Shown one piece after another: positions 44,540 through 57,600 of a stretch of 64,000 nucleotides of DNA. The stretch is from Panax quinquefolius (taxonomy: Eukaryota; Streptophyta; Magnoliopsida; Apiales; Araliaceae). Where the stretch lies: positions 1,205,501 to 1,269,500 of the forward strand of contig CM035164.1 in NCBI GenBank assembly GCA_020205615.1, given 5' to 3'. Position numbers and translations under genes: made by a program. Numbering within the stretch: the stretch's first letter is position 1; the number at the start of each line of letters is the position of its first letter. A model generated the notes under the pieces. That model was not told the DNA's origin. It worked only from the letters and a program-made list of their open reading frames with translations, and did not search any database.

Positions 44540-45867
44540 AACTTGAGGAGTTAAAAGTCCAACTACAGAATTATTAAACATAGGTTTCATTCGTCTGGTA
44601 CATCTCCTGGGGTGCTCTGTTTTATTAAGTAAAGAAGAAAGAGGCGGGGAGTATGCGACTTTAGATTGACTACTGAGAATTAAACCATGTCACCATCAAG
44701 AATAGGTATCCGCTTACCTCGCATTGATGACTGTGTTCGACCAGCCATTCTGAGAAACCAATTCTTTTCAAAGATCGATCTTCGCTCGGATATCATCAAT
44801 TTGAAGATTAAAATCGAGGATATTCCAAAGACGCCGTAACTCCTTCGATGCGGAATTATGAATTCTTAGTCATGTCTTTTGGATTGACTAATGCTCTTGC
44901 TACTTTCATGGATATGATGAACCGTGTATTCAAGGAATATTTGGATCAGTTTGTTGTTGCCTTTATTGATGACATCCTCATCTATTCCAAAAGCCGTGAA
45001 GATCATGAGCACCATTTGAAGCTGATACTTAAAAGGCTTCGTGAAAACAAACTTTATGCCAAGTCAAGAAATGCGAGTTCGGCTTGAGGAAGTAGCATTC
45101 CTTGGGCGCGTGGTGTCAAAACATGGAGTATCTGTCGACCGTGCAAGAAGATGAGGCGATCTGAAGTTAGGGAAACAACCAAAGTCGGTGGCCAAAGTCG
45201 CGTAGCTTTCTAAAGCTTAAATGGTTATTATCGGAGATTCGTGGAAGGATTTTCTCGAATCGCTACTCAGTTAACTTCGATTGACTCGAAAAGATACAAA
45301 ATTTGTATGGAAGCGAGGAATGCGAGAAGAGTTTCCAAGAGCTCAAGAGAGACTCATTTCGCACTGTTCGGCAATACCATCCGATGCGGATGGATTTGTT
45401 ATATACATCAATGCTTGAGTGCAAAGGGTTAGGATGCGTTCTCATGCAACATGGGAAAGTCATAGCCTTTATGCCTCATGACAACTCAAAGAATATGAGA
45501 GGAATTATCCTACTCATGATCTAGAGTTAGCGGCCGGTGTATTCGCGTTGAAAATTTGGAACACTACTTGTATGGGGAAAAAGTGGAGATTTATCACGAC
45601 CATAAAAGCCTCAAATATTTCTTCACCCAAAAAGAACTCAACATGCGGCAACGACGTTGGCTTGAACTATTGAAAGATTATGATCACACTATTCAATATC
45701 ATCTTGGAAAAGCGAACGTAGTAGCTGACGCATTGAGTAGAAGATCATATGCGAGTACGAGTGCGATATTGTTAATGCAAAGGCCCATTCGGTATGACTT
45801 GCAAAGGATGAAGGTAGAATTAAAGACTCCAAGGACCCACATGATGATGACGAATATACGAGTATAA
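44540..45867 (+). pseudogene. Reverse transcriptase and RNase H of element B
   Basis: RT pieces: RIGIRLPRIDD and FFSKIDLRSDI (about 44698-44800), then 44848-45087 with YEFLVMSFGLTNALATFMDM and the catalytic FIDD codons at 44962-44973 (FIDDILIYSKSREDHEHHLK). RNase H pieces: 45303-45524 (LECKGLGCVLMQHGKVIAF) and 45556-45867 ([36 protein letters not shown]). Several frame shifts separate them. Confidence 0.85.
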
Positions 45868-46026
45868 CCGACTTTAATCGATAAAGTTAAAGCTGCTCAA
45901 GCTACGGACCTGGAGCTGATACGTATGAAGAAGAAAGTGCAAGAAGGAGATATTCCTGAAGCAAGAATTGATGAAGAATGAATACTTAGATTCAATTCTA
46001 GACTTTGTGTTCCTAACGATTCTGAC

Positions 46027-46707
46027 TTGAAGCATAGAATCATGATGGAGGCACACAACACCCCGTTTGCAATCCATCCTAGGAGTACCAAAATGTCTCA
46101 TGATATTCGACATACATTTTGGTGGAACAATATGAAGAGAGAGATCGCAGAGTTTATCTCGAGGTGTTTAACTTGTCAACGTGTAAAGGCGGAACATCAA
46201 GTGCCAAAGGGTCCATTACAACCACTTGAGATTCCGAAATGGAAGTGGGAACACATTATTATGGATTTCGTTACAGGTCTTCCCAAAGTTTCTCAAGGCA
46301 TAGATGCGATTTGGGTTATTGTTGATAGATTAACCAAGTCTACCCATTTCTTACCGATACGTGAAACTTATTCCCTTGAACGACTTGCTCGCATGTACGT
46401 GAATGAGATTGTGAGATTGCATGGCATGCCAGTATCCATAGTTTCGGATCGTGACCCAAGATTCACTTCACGATTTTGGGTTAGATTGCAGAAAGCTATG
46501 GGCACGGATTTACGATTCAGTTCGGTATACCATTCTCAAACGGATGAACAATCAGAGAGGACTATTCAAACCCTTGAAGATCTATTAAGACTTTGTGTCC
46601 TAGATTTTAAAGGAAGTTGGGATAAGTACTTGCCACTGGTGGAATTCTCCTACAACAACAGTTATCAAGCAAGTATAGGCATGGCTCCATTTGAGGCGTT
46701 GTATTGA
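46027..46707 (+). CDS. Integrase core of element B
   Basis: The longest intact retrotransposon frame here, 226 aa. It inserts the DNA copy into the genome. The HHCC zinc site is H10, H17, C47, C50 ([17 protein letters not shown]). The catalytic triad is D80 (MDFVTGLP), D141 ([11 protein letters not shown]) and E177 ([13 protein letters not shown]), with 35 residues between the second Asp and Glu as expected. A stop replaces the codon after FEALY, where GR is usual. It is part of a larger polyprotein, so it would not be made separately. Confidence 0.88.
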   Translation: MKHRIMMEAHNTPFAIHPRSTKMSHDIRHTFWWNNMKREIAEFISRCLTCQRVKAEHQVPKGPLQPLEIPKWKWEHIIMDFVTGLPKVSQGIDAIWVIVDRLTKSTHFLPIRETYSLERLARMYVNEIVRLHGMPVSIVSDRDPRFTSRFWVRLQKAMGTDLRFSSVYHSQTDEQSERTIQTLEDLLRLCVLDFKGSWDKYLPLVEFSYNNSYQASIGMAPFEALY

Positions 46708-47338
46708 CGAAAGTGTCATTCTCTAGTATGCTGGGATGAGGTGGAAGAAGCAACGTTGTTGGGACCAGAATTAGAATGCATGACTACAGAAAAGATCCAA
46801 ATGATTAGACAACGTATACAAACGGCACAAGATCGACAAAAGAGTTATGCGGATCTTCATCGAAAAGACGTGGAATTTAATATTGGGGATCATGTATTGT
46901 TACGTGTTGCACCATGGAAGGGAGTTACAAGATTTGGGAAGAGAGGAAAGCTCAATCCACTATTTGTTGGTCCATTTGAGATTTTTGACCTAATAGGAAA
47001 TGTGGCCTCTGATCTCGATTACCTCCAAGTATGTCTCGTGTTCATAATGATTTTCACATATCCATGCTTCAGAATATGAAAGAAAGACCCAACCATATTA
47101 TTGCGTTAGAACCGAGACGAGATAGTCGAAGATTTAACGTCTGAAGAAGTACTGTTAAGATCTTGGATAGAAAAAGAGCATGTCCTACGCACTTTTGAGG
47201 TTATACCACAAGTTAAGGTTTTATGGAGAAACCATGCTATTGAAGAAATGACCGGGAGTTGGAATCGAAATGAAAGCGAGGTATCCTCACCTTTTTGAAA
47301 TACTGTGTATTGTCAATTTCGAGGACGAAATTTCATAA
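46708..47338 (+). pseudogene. Integrase tail and chromodomain-like end of B pol
   Basis: 46741-47079 is the C-terminal integrase domain (DVEFNIGDHVLLRVAPWKGV, KLNPLFVGPFEIFDLIGNVA). After a frame shift, 47170-47300 shows ILDRKRA and, in other frames, VLWRNHAIEEM and YPHLFE, phrases of the Tekay-type chromodomain, which is thought to guide insertion into heterochromatin. The final codons (NFEDEIS, stop 47336-47338) run straight into the polypurine tract. Confidence 0.72.
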
Positions 47339-47347
47339 GGAGGGAGG
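47337..47347 (+). other. Polypurine tract of element B
   Basis: AAGGAGGGAGG, one base before the 3' LTR start at 47349. The same motif is found before the 3' LTR of A. Confidence 0.85.
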
Positions 47348-47348
47348 T

Positions 47349-50300
47349 TGTAAGACCCCAACTTATTATAAATAAAATCAATTTCTTCTAATTATATTTG
47401 TGAATAATAAGGTATTAATTTGATATAATTCTCTTTATGGGTGAAATGTGCAAATTTTGCAAAATATGCAAGTGGTTATAAAATAATCATTGTTGTTAGA
47501 ATATTCGTTTGGTCGTGGAATATTCTTCTTTGTCGGGGAATATTCGTATGCACCTGGCCAGCAGCCATCATTTAGGGCCCCATAATGTAATAATTGTCGG
47601 ATGAAAAAAAGCGACAAGTTTGAGTTTTTATAAATAACGGCAGAATATTACTGCTTAACATTTGTTGGAATACCCGGTGGTTAAAATACGATGTCTGGCG
47701 TGGATGCACGTGATTGATGAATTATTGATCCTTACGTAAGGCCACTACTCAATAATTATTACGATGTAGCTATCGCTCAATATTTTATTTTATTGATTCA
47801 ATAATTGCTGCGTTGATATTTTATATTATTGTTGTTTCAATAATTATCACTTCACAAGATTTCCCATTATCGGATCAATAACTCATATTATTTGAATAAT
47901 ATTATTAGATAGCATTATTGGCAATGTCTAGAAAGTTACATCGAGGAGAGGTTTGGTCACCTAATTGCGGCGCCAATAAGGAGAAATTCTTATTGAAAGC
48001 CCTCTTTCTCAGGAACGGCCGGTTGTCATAAATGTGATTACGTAATATTATTTATGAATAATTAATTATTGATTCATATGATAAGGAAATATTTATTTTA
48101 TGTGGATATAAATGTTGGATATATTTATTACGGTTAAAAATGAAGGAGTTAATGTTGAGGTGTTTTATCGGTATTTTTGTTTGGAATGAAGGTATTAAAA
48201 ATTAAACCAGTATTTTTGAGATATATTGTGTGAGTTATAATGTAAAACCCCAACTTTTTGATTAAAGATGAATTTTCTATAAATATTATTTTTGAATATT
48301 ATGGAGTGAAATTGATATAATGTTATAGTTGTGGGTAATATTTATAAATTTTGCAAAGTACGCAAGTTGTTATATAATATTCGATTGGTCGGAGAATATT
48401 CGTTTTAACAGGGAATATTCGTACAATGGCACAATCATTGGTGGATCCCACAACGAAATTATTGTCGGATTGAGAAAATGACAAAAATACTTTATGAAAA
48501 TAACGGCGGAAGTTTTACCGTTAACTGTTGAAACACCCGGTGTTAAAAAATGCGATGAATACGCGTGGTTGCATAGTAGCACACGGTATTGATTATTGAT
48601 GCTTATGTGATAAGTCACTCAGTTTTGTTGGTATTATTAATATAATAATACAGAAAATCTTTTTATATAAAACAGAATACTTTTATAGAGTTATTCTATA
48701 AATAGAATATATTATATTCTATTATGCATAGTGTTGCATAAAGTGTCCGCATAGTGTTTTGCATAGTAAAATATTTTTATATAAAAATGTAATACTTTTA
48801 TAAAGTTATCTGCTTTTATTAGAAAATAATTAGAATATATTATATTTTATTATGCATGTTGTTTTTGCATAAGGTTCGTGCATAGTGTTTACATAGTAAA
48901 ATCTTTTATAAAGTTATTCGCTTTTATTAGATTATAAATAGAATATATTATATTTTATTTAAAAGATTTTGCTTTAAATATGGACCGTCAGATTAAAAAG
49001 TAAATCAATCTGACCGCTTAATGAGTTAGTTCTTATCACGCAATTCCATTTTTCTATAAATAGAAGCTCATTCCTTCATTATTTTCTTACGAATTCAATT
49101 GAACTCTGTAGAGATAAACTATAGAGAGAAAGAAGAAAGTATTCTATTATTTCACTACTTATATATCCAAAGATTTTCTTCTTAAGGTAGAGAATATTAT
49201 TTGTTGTACTCGTAAGGGTGTGTTATTCTTTCTTATTCATGAAGAGAACTGTTATTCCATTTCTTATTATTCTATTGGAATAACTCAGATACGCGGATCT
49301 CACCCTATACTTGGTGACATTCTTCTATTATTCTCGTTGAACATCCTGTCATGTGTTTTACACCCGGACTGGTTCCGCTCTTTTATTATTATTCCGTTGG
49401 AACATCCTCGTTCTGTGTTTTACACCTGACCGGTTTCCGCTCTTTATTATTATTCTCGTTGAACATCCTATCTCACATGCTTTTTTACGCCTTGACCGTT
49501 CCATCTTTATTATTTTATTCTTTATTATTCATTGGAACATCCTGCTTGTGTGATTTTCACCGACCTAGTTCCATTATTAGTATTCTCGTTGAATAACTCG
49601 TCTGTCATGCCAAGTACCGCATGCATGGTGATTTCTTTTGTTATTCCATTCTTTATTATACTCAGTTGGTTAAAGATTTGACTTCTATACTCCATGAAAT
49701 TAGTAGAATATCCTTGATATTTGCGCTTCATCCAATATCTTTTCATGGAAATATTCTTCTGATCATTCTTGAATTTTACTCTACAAAGCAGTATCATGTT
49801 GACAATTTGGACCTTAGTAGTTCTTGGATAAATTAATTCTTGAACTTGTTTTATTGAATTCTTATATCCTTGTCATCATCCTCATATTTATATGTTGTTG
49901 AAAGTCATCTGTGGCCTGTAGTGCATAGATGGACTTGGTATGATTATGACCAGGGGTTATTCGGTGTAATCATGACTATAATGTTAGAAATGATGTGGTA
50001 AAAGTCCTCATTGGCCCGTAGTGCATTGATGAACAGTTATTAGCATGATCATGACCATTAATGAATACACAAATATTCTTGGCCCGTAGTGCATGGATAA
50101 TTGTGGTCGTGATACTAAAAGAATATCCTTGGTAGTAGCTAGCGGGGTGTGATTCGATGATGTGGAATATTTATTAAGTGAGTCTCAAATGATAATGTGA
50201 TGATGAAAAACCTTTTAATCATAAAAGATAGTAGATTTTATTTTCTATTTGACTATTTTAATGGATTGCTTTGTTTCACTGCAGCTTAAACTTGATATCT

Positions 50301-52311
50301 ATTATATTTTATCGGTTTAACATTGTTGGAGACTAATGATAATTTATTCGCATTATCTTAGTCATAATATTTCTTCTTGGGCTAGTTGAGCTCACCCTTT
50401 CTTTCACTTTTCTCTTCGTGAAATGAGAATATAAATTTGGGACGAGTCGGGGAACGAGAGTGATGTTCCGAGGATAAGATTAGTAGTCCTCACTATTCTC
50501 GTGAAATAGTGTGATAATAATTATAATGAGGACTCCTTTTGAGTTTGTATAATCTCTAGTAGATAATATTTGTATTCAAACTCACAGTTTATGTTTTGTC
50601 GTATTTTACACGACAGTTGTATTAGTAAGTTGTATTTGAATTATGTACCATGTATCTGGCGACCCAAGATGGGTGATGTATACCTAATTTTGGGGGCGTC
50701 ACATATAATTTTTAATCTGACCGTTGGATCGTTGTAATTTTTGGATATGTTATACATATATAAGTTGAGTATATGTCCACAAATTTTGAACCGTTAAAAT
50801 GAACGTATGATTTGTTATGAATTTTAAGAGGTGACCGATTCGTAAATTAGGTTTATAAGTGATTTTGGTGGAAAATTCTAGAATTGAGTGGGCCCCACTT
50901 GTGGTTGGTGAAGAAATGTGCTGAATTTATTTCAAATTTGGTGGGTGGGAATAGTAGCGAGTAAAGCCATCAAAGGTTCAGCAGGTCAAGTCTCGCTAAC
51001 ATTTTCCTATAAATAGAGGGCTAAGTTAGAATTGAAAATCACACCGTAAACAAGTTTTCTCTTTCTCTCTAGATTATTGAGTGTATTTTTTGAGTATTTA
51101 GATACTTTGTGAGTTTCTATTCATCGAAGGCAAGTTTCCTTCAAATTTTATACCGATATTCCGATCGTAAGATCGATATTTTGAGGTAAGGGATGTTATT
51201 TTCTTCATATATGATATTATTTCTTCAATATCATTATGCCGAAGTATTGATTTGAATTTTTTATCAAATTTGGAACTTTTTGTGTCGGGGTTACTATTCA
51301 CGATACTCAAGACTATTCACGATATCTGACACTATTCACGAATCACTGGCAGACTATTCATCGAAAAATGAAATTTTCTTCTTTTTGTCCAAGATATCTA
51401 TTATGGTTACTATCTTTGATTGTGTCCATGTTTTGATCTTTATTTTTGAATTCTGCTTCAAAATTGGTATTTATGAAGTATTATTGATCTTTGATAAACT
51501 GTTATACTGAATCCCTACTATTTGTCCTTCCGTTTCAATTGGTTCGCTTTTCTTTAAAATATTTTTCATCATCCTCACCCTAAATGATGATATTACTAAA
51601 TATCTTCTACCAGTAGTACAAAGATAAAATGATTAATCGATGAATATCTTCTACCAGTAGTAAAGGCAAAAGATGAACAGTGTTGAGATGAACATGACCA
51701 ACCGGTGATATAAAATGAATATCTTTGGCTGTAGTAGTGCAAAGATGAATATTTGATTAAAGATGTATATTGATTGTTATTATAGGGATAAAATATTGAT
51801 GATGGACTTTTAAATCTTAGAAGATAGTAGAACTCATTCTCTACTTGACTCTTCTAATGGATTGTTGTTTCCGCTGCAGTTGTTGATCTAAAACTTGTTG
51901 GCTATTATATTTTATCAGATTTTTCCCTATTGAAGACTAATGATAATTTGTTGTATATTATCTTAGTCATAATATTCTTTACTAGGCTAGTTGAGCTCAC
52001 CCTTTTCCTTTTTGTTCTATTTTTCTCAGGAGGTGAGAACATAGCAGGAACTAGTCGGGGTACGGAGTGATGGTTCTAGAAAGATGTTTTAGCAGTCCTC
52101 ACTATTTCTGTAAAATAGTGTTTGAATAATTATAACGAGGACTTATTTGAGTGTGGATATTGTCTGTAAGACAATATTTGTATTTAAACTCACAAATATG
52201 TGTTGTCGTATTTTGCACAACAATTGTATTATTGAAGTTGTAGTTTGCTTTCTGTACCATGTATTTGGCGACTCAGAATGGGTGTTGTATACCTATTTTG
52301 GGGGCGTCACA
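47349..52311 (+). repeat. 3' LTR of element B, split by solo LTR C
   Basis: Pieces 47349-48240 and 50709-52311 match the 5' LTR in order. They meet at TATAA, the target duplication of C. Ends GGGGGCGTCACA, then TSD GATAT. Confidence 0.92.
48241..50703 (+). mobile_element. Element C: solo LTR of the A family
   Basis: 2463 bp, TSD TATAA (48236-48240 and 50704-50708). Starts TGTAAAACCCCAACTTTTTG and ends TTTTGGGGGCGTCACA. It matches A's LTR (TTATAGTTGTGGGTA, TTTATAAATTTTGCAAAGTA, GCATAGTGTT repeats upstream of CTATAAATAG). It has no interior, so it was left by recombination between two LTRs. A hairpin with an 8-bp stem lies at 49906-49931. Confidence 0.93.
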
Positions 52312-53324
52312 GATATAGCAATTATAGCATGAATGTAAACGACAAAGTTGTTTTTAAGTGGTTCAGAGCACTCAAAGCTCCTAGTCCACTCTTCTACTCA
52401 ACGAGTAGGTTATCCACTAAGGATGTCTTTTACAATCTTCTGAATCACACAGATTCCTTCTAGACCAGCAGTCTAGGAACTTCTCTAGTTCACTCTTGAA
52501 CTCTTCAAGTCCAATGTATATGACTTTCTTTACGCTTCACTATTTAACTCTCGCGCAAGTCCAAAGCAGACTTGGTATACTTCTTCAGTTGATTGATAGT
52601 TGTTGAGTTCTTGATGGTTGCTACTCAGTTGCTGTCTAAGCACTGGTTCGTTAAGAACTGAGTAGCTGAGCAAGCTTTGCAATATCTCAGATCGTAGAGT
52701 TGAGCTTGAGAGAGATGTTCACGTTGTTTGATTAATGCTTGCTTATTTCTCTCTCATTTGTCTGATCTGTATATATGTGTGACGCCCCCAAAATAGGTAT
52801 ACATCACCCATTCTGAGTTGTCAATACATGGTACAGAAACAACTACAACTTTATTATTACAACATATAAACTGTGAGTTTAAATACAGATATTGCCATCT
52901 AGACAATATTCACACGCAAATAAATCCCCATCATAATTATTGATACATTATTTTACAAAATGGTGAGGACTACTAAACAACTCTCTGTAGAACCTTCATT
53001 CCATACCCCGACTAGTACTCGCTACATTCTCGCCTCCCGAGAAGAAAATGGAACAACAAGGAAAAGGGTGAGCTCAACTAGCCCAAGAGAAAGAATATTA
53101 TGACTAAGATAATATACAACAAATTATCGTTAGTCTTCAACAGGAAAAAATCTAATAGAACACAATAGACAACAAGTTTTAAATCAATATTCGCGTGAAA
53201 TAATAATTCATTAGAAGAGTTAAGTAGAGAATGCAAACTACTATCTTCTATGTATGAATTTAAAAGTTCATCGCTATCTTTTATCCCCAGTAACATCAAT
53301 CAATATACATCCAAATCAAATATT

Positions 53325-53465
53325 CATCTTTGCACTACAGTAGCAAAATATTTCATCATTAATCATGTTCATCTAAACACTGCTCATCTTTGCACTACTA
53401 CGCCAAAGATATTCATCGAAATCATTCATCTTTGCACTACGGGCCAAAGATATTCAATAATATCA
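53325..53465 (-). repeat. Hairpin units in LTR F
   Basis: Three units, CATCTTTGCACTAC..CCAAAGATATTCAT, with ATCTTTG and CAAAGAT able to pair around a loop of about 10 bases (strand-reversed copy of the family core). Confidence 0.8.
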
Positions 53466-54676
53466 TCATTTAAGACCGAGGATGATGAAAAATATCTTTA
53501 AAGAAACGAATCCAAAGGAAACAAAATGACAAGGATTAAGGATTAAGGATTCGTACTTTATTTTATTCATGTCCAAAATACCTCAAAAATAATCATAGTG
53601 GTGTAAAATTCAAGAATGATCAAAACATGGATACAATCAAAGCTAGTATCCGAATAGATATTTTGAACGAAAAGGAAAATTTTCATTTTTCGATGAATAG
53701 TGGTCAGATTCGTGAATAAGACTTGAGTATCGTGAATAAGATCGTGATACGTGAATAAGAACTCCCGACACTAAAAGTTCCAAATTTGATTAAAAGTTCA
53801 GATCAATACTTGAAGATCATGATATTAGAATAAATAATATCATTAAAAAAATAATATCCTTTACCTCGAAAAATCAAGACTTAAATTTGAAACACCAATA
53901 TAGGCTATGACTTGAACTTGCAATCAGTATAACAATACTCAAAGTATACTCAAAATACTCACAAGAATACGCCGATAATATAGAGAGAAAACTTGAGCTT
54001 CGGTGTGATTTTCAATTCTAACCTAAGCACCTATTTATAGGAAAATGCTTAGAACACCAAAGTAGAAAATTTAATATAATAATAATATATATATACAAAT
54101 TTGTCTACGCACCTAGAACCATCTGAATTCAGCAACTTGCATGTAAGACCCCAACTTATTATTAATGAAATTTAATTTTCTCTATTTATTATTTTGAAAT
54201 AGTAAGGGTTGATGTGATTAATGGGGATAGTTAGGGGTAAAATACTCAAATATTTCAAAATAAGCAAGTGGTTATAAAATATTCATTGTTGTCGTGGAAT
54301 ATTCGTTTGGTCGTGGAATATTAAATCTTTGTCGGGAATATTCGTATTTACTAGCGACCATGTGTGGGCCCCATAACTGAAAGCGATTGGATGAAGAAAA
54401 CGACAAATATAAGTTGGTTAAAAAATAACAGAGTAGTAGTTATTACTAGCTAATCTTGTTAAAATACTTTATGGTTAAAACACAAGAAGATACCAGGTAT
54501 TGCACCAATTATTGATTCTTACGTAGAAGGCACTACTCAATAATGGTTACGATAATTATTGCTCAAAGATTTTTTATTGAGTTAATAATTCTTTGCGTTG
54601 ATATTTTATATTGTTGTTGTTTCAATAATTGTCATTACACAATATTTTCATTATCGAAGCAATAATTCATATTATC

Positions 54677-57600
54677 TCAGAAGACCTCGAATTTTATGAA
54701 ATAAAAGTATTCAATTTTTCTTATAATTACTATTCAAAGAAATGGTTAAATTGATAAAAGTTAAAGTTAAGGGTGATATATGAATTTTTTCAAAATACAC
54801 AAGTGGTTATATAATATTCATTGTTGTTTAATATTCGTTTGGTCGTGGAATATTCTTTCTGCGTCGGGAATATTCGTATGCGACTTACAAGTACCCATTT
54901 TGGGGCCCCATAACTTGAATAACCGCTTGGATAAAGAAAATGACAAAATTAAGTTTTTATAAATAACGAATAGAATCGTTATCAAGTAACAATTGTTGGA
55001 ATACCCGGTTGGTAAAGTAAAGTAATACGCGTTGTTGCACAAGAAGACACTACGGTATTATTAAGATAAAGATTTTTTCAATTATTGATTCTTACGTGAG
55101 AAGACACTACTCAATAATTGTTACGATAATTCTTGCTCAATATTTTATTTTATTGATTCAATAATTGATGTGTTGATATTTTATTATTGTTGTTCAATAA
55201 TTATCAACGCATGATTTCCCATTATCGGATCAATAATTCATATTATTTAAATAATATTATTAGATAGCATTATTGGCAATGTCTAGAAAGTTCATCGATC
55301 GAGAGGTTTGGTCACCTAATTGCGCGCCAAGAAGGAGAAATTCTTATTGAAAGCCCTCTTTCCGAACCGCCTGTTGTCATTATCAGATTCTCAGAATATT
55401 ATTTGTGAATAATTAGTTATTGATTTATATGATAAGAAAATATTTATTTGATGTGGATATAAATGATGGATTTATTTATGTATTTATAAGTGAAGGAATT
55501 AAAGATGAGGTGTTTTATCAAGATTTGTCGAAAATGGAGAACAAAATATGAGATTTTCGTAAAAATTAGTTTATTACTTGATTTTGTAAAATCCATAACT
55601 CTTTTGTATAATGAGTTAAGAGATGAGCCATATATCAAAAGAAAGCCCTAGAAGTAAGCTAATCAGTAGAAATTTGAATCACCCAAAAATTCTTTGTAGA
55701 TATTTCGTGGTGAAATTTTGAATGAAATCGTCCAAGGACTAATAGTCCGAAAAATCGTTGTTCTTCACTATATTAAATGAGTTATAAATTTTGATCCGAC
55801 CGTTGGATCGTTGTAATTTTTGGATATGTTATACATATATAAGTTGAGTATATGTCCACAAATTTTGAACCGTTAAAATGAACGTATGATTTGTTATGAA
55901 TTTTAAGAGGTAAATCGATTCTAAATTAGGTTTTGGTGGAAAATTCTAGAATTGAGTGGGCCCCACTCTTGGTTGTTGGGGAAGATGGCTGATTTTTGGT
56001 GGGTGGAATAGTAGCGGTAAAGCCATCAGTGTAAAGGGTCAAGTCTCTTCTTGGCTGCTAACATTTTCCTATAAATAGAGGGCTAAGTTAGAATTGAAAA
56101 TCACACCGTAAACAAAGTTTTCTCTCTTTCTCTCTAGATTATTGAGTGTAATTTGTGAGTATTTAGATACTTGGCGAGTTGATATTCATCGGTGCAAGTT
56201 TCCTTCAGATATCATATCGATATCCCGTCGGAAGTCTTTGCTCTTTTGAGGTAAGGATAGTAAGGGATATTATTTTTTTCAGAATGATATTATTTCTTCA
56301 ATATCATTATGGTGAAATGTTGATCTGAAGTTTTTATCAAATTTGGAACTTTTTCATGCCTCGGGTTACTATTCATGAGTTACTATTCACGAAGTTACTA
56401 TTCATGAGTTACTATTCACGATTCTTACTATTCACGAAGTACTATTCATGAAGCGTAAAGATGTTTTTGTGGAATTTCTATCTTTTGGTGTGAGTTACTA
56501 TTCACGATATCTAAGACTATTCACGATATCTGACTATTATTCACGATACTCTGGCACTATTCAATAGAAAAATAAAATTTCTTCTTTTCATCCAAAATAT
56601 CTATTCGGATACTAGCTTTGATTGTATCTATGTTTTGATCATTCTTGAATTTTACACCACTATGATTATTTTGAGGTATTTTTGGATGTATAGATTAGGA
56701 GTTATGGATTTTATGAGAAAAGACTATTTTAAAAGTAACTATTTATAACTCCTTGCGGATAACTTCAAAATTGATGAAATTTTTATTGAGAGTACATCTA
56801 TATAATATCGATTATACTACTGTGAATTTCGAATTTTTGGATAAAAGTACAATTTATGATAAATGTTTAAATATTCTATGGTTTTAATAGTATGAAAAAT
56901 AGTAAATGAATTTTTAAAATTTCGAGAAAAATATATGTTCAATATGGGACTATTTTATGCTAAATCCCGTAAAAGAAATATTTTTAGAACCGATTTGGTA
57001 TTTTTCATGAAAATGTTCTAGTTATGAGTAAATGAATTAAATATGTTATGTGAAGTAAGAAAATTGGAAAATATGATTTATTGGCTTGAGAATCATATAT
57101 GAGATATATGCGATTTTTATGAGGGTTTTGGTTAATGATGATGAAATCTTATGAGTTTGGCATTTTAGATGACTAAATGCATTAATTATTAAAGTGTAAA
57201 TAATTGGATTAAATTATTTATAAGTTTGAGAAATGATTAAAATATTATTATAATATTAATAATATTAGATTATGAGATTTCTAAGTGATTTATAACATTT
57301 GGATTAAGGTGTTATAAATATGGATATGAATTTTATTATGAAACTTTATCTTTTCGTGTCGAGGTTACTACGCATATCGATATCTGGACTATGTATTTAA
57401 CACGGTACTATTCACAACAAATTGGTTTCTTCTCCGACCAAATTATCGTTGATTTATGAATCTTACTCTTGAAATTAAAACCATGTTTTGATAATATTAT
57501 TTTATATAACATTCTTATAACCCTAATGATGATATTTCTCTTTGACTTGAGTGTAAAGATGGGTAAATTATTGGTATGATCGTGACCATAGGTTCTCTTT

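Larger units (their letters stand above)
40014..52311 (+). mobile_element. Element B: Ty3/gypsy chromovirus-like retrotransposon
   Basis: TSD GATAT at 40009-40013 and 52312-52316. The 5' LTR (40014-42502) starts TGTAAGACCCCAACTTATTA. The 3' LTR begins 47349 and is split by C; its two pieces (892 and about 1603 bp) sum to 2495 against 2489 bp. In between are a damaged tRNA-Met primer site, gag, protease, RT, RNase H and integrase in gypsy order, a chromodomain-like tail and a polypurine tract. This is the most complete gypsy copy in the window. The absence of a large unrelated spacer and the tail VLWRNHAIEEM fit the Tekay/Del chromovirus lineage (inference). It lies in the 5' LTR of D. Confidence 0.92.
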
